In this document: positions 5,501 through 5,530 of the stretch, one piece after another
Layout of the letters: each line of letters opens with the position of its first letter
How positions within the stretch are numbered: the stretch's first letter is position 1
DNA from: Chloroflexaceae bacterium
GTDB taxonomy: Bacteria; Chloroflexota; Chloroflexia; Chloroflexales; Chloroflexaceae
Direction: 5' to 3'
DNA length: 5,530 bases
Assembly (NCBI GenBank): GCA_026417815.1
Contig: JAOACN010000171.1
Span: forward strand, 1-5,530
Program-made: the position numbers and the translations under genes
Notes under the pieces: model-generated
What the model was told of the DNA's origin: nothing
Databases searched by the model: none
Seen by the model: the letters and a program-made list of their open reading frames with translations, nothing else

Positions 5501-5530
5501 GGGATCTGGATACAGGATACCGGCTTACGC
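5501..5530. other. Upstream edge of the first PH-like gene
   Basis: These 30 bases lie upstream of the first gene on the minus strand and contain an in-frame TAA (5525-5527). No promoter or ribosome binding site can be identified in so short a piece, so whether the operon starts here or further upstream is open. Confidence 0.6.

Overview
The window is GC-rich (roughly two thirds G+C by eye) and encodes four proteins, all on the minus strand. Order of transcription is from high to low coordinates: two paralogous proteins with an N-terminal bacterial PH-like domain and a disordered Pro/Ala-rich tail (5500-4238 and 4228-2807), a complete ArsA/Get3-type ATPase (2711-1470), a 458-bp gap without a convincing gene, then a second ArsA-family protein (1011 to the edge) whose nucleotide-binding motifs are destroyed. 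The protein style and the ArsA form with a C-terminal HSP20-like domain suggest a member of the Chloroflexota (Chloroflexus/Roseiflexus-like). This is an impression from sequence style, not a computed assignment. No rRNA, tRNA, CRISPR array or transposase gene was seen.

The left edge is artificial. Bases 1-17 match the Tn5 mosaic-end adaptor used in tagmentation libraries, so genomic sequence starts at about base 18. The second ArsA-like gene is cut there by the end of the assembly, not by biology.

The first two genes are tightly coupled: 9 nt separate the upstream stop from the next start, and the Shine-Dalgarno sequence overlaps the stop codon. A 95-nt spacer with a perfect 14-bp hairpin separates them from the ATPase. 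The gap before the degenerate ArsA gene holds small hairpins, a 12-bp palindrome and a 15-bp repeat, and may be a regulatory region.

The most interesting reading is that these genes form one functional unit: an active ArsA-type ATPase, a probable non-catalytic ArsA partner, and two PH-like adaptors. The adaptor tails carry five spaced I-x-V/L motifs next to arginines. That pattern resembles the I-x-I/V motif with which small heat-shock proteins dock into alpha-crystallin domains, and both ArsA proteins carry such an HSP20-like domain (the second one only its beginning, because of the truncation). No arsenic-resistance partners or arsenite-binding cysteines are visible, so an arsenic pump role is unlikely. 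The cellular role cannot be read from the sequence.
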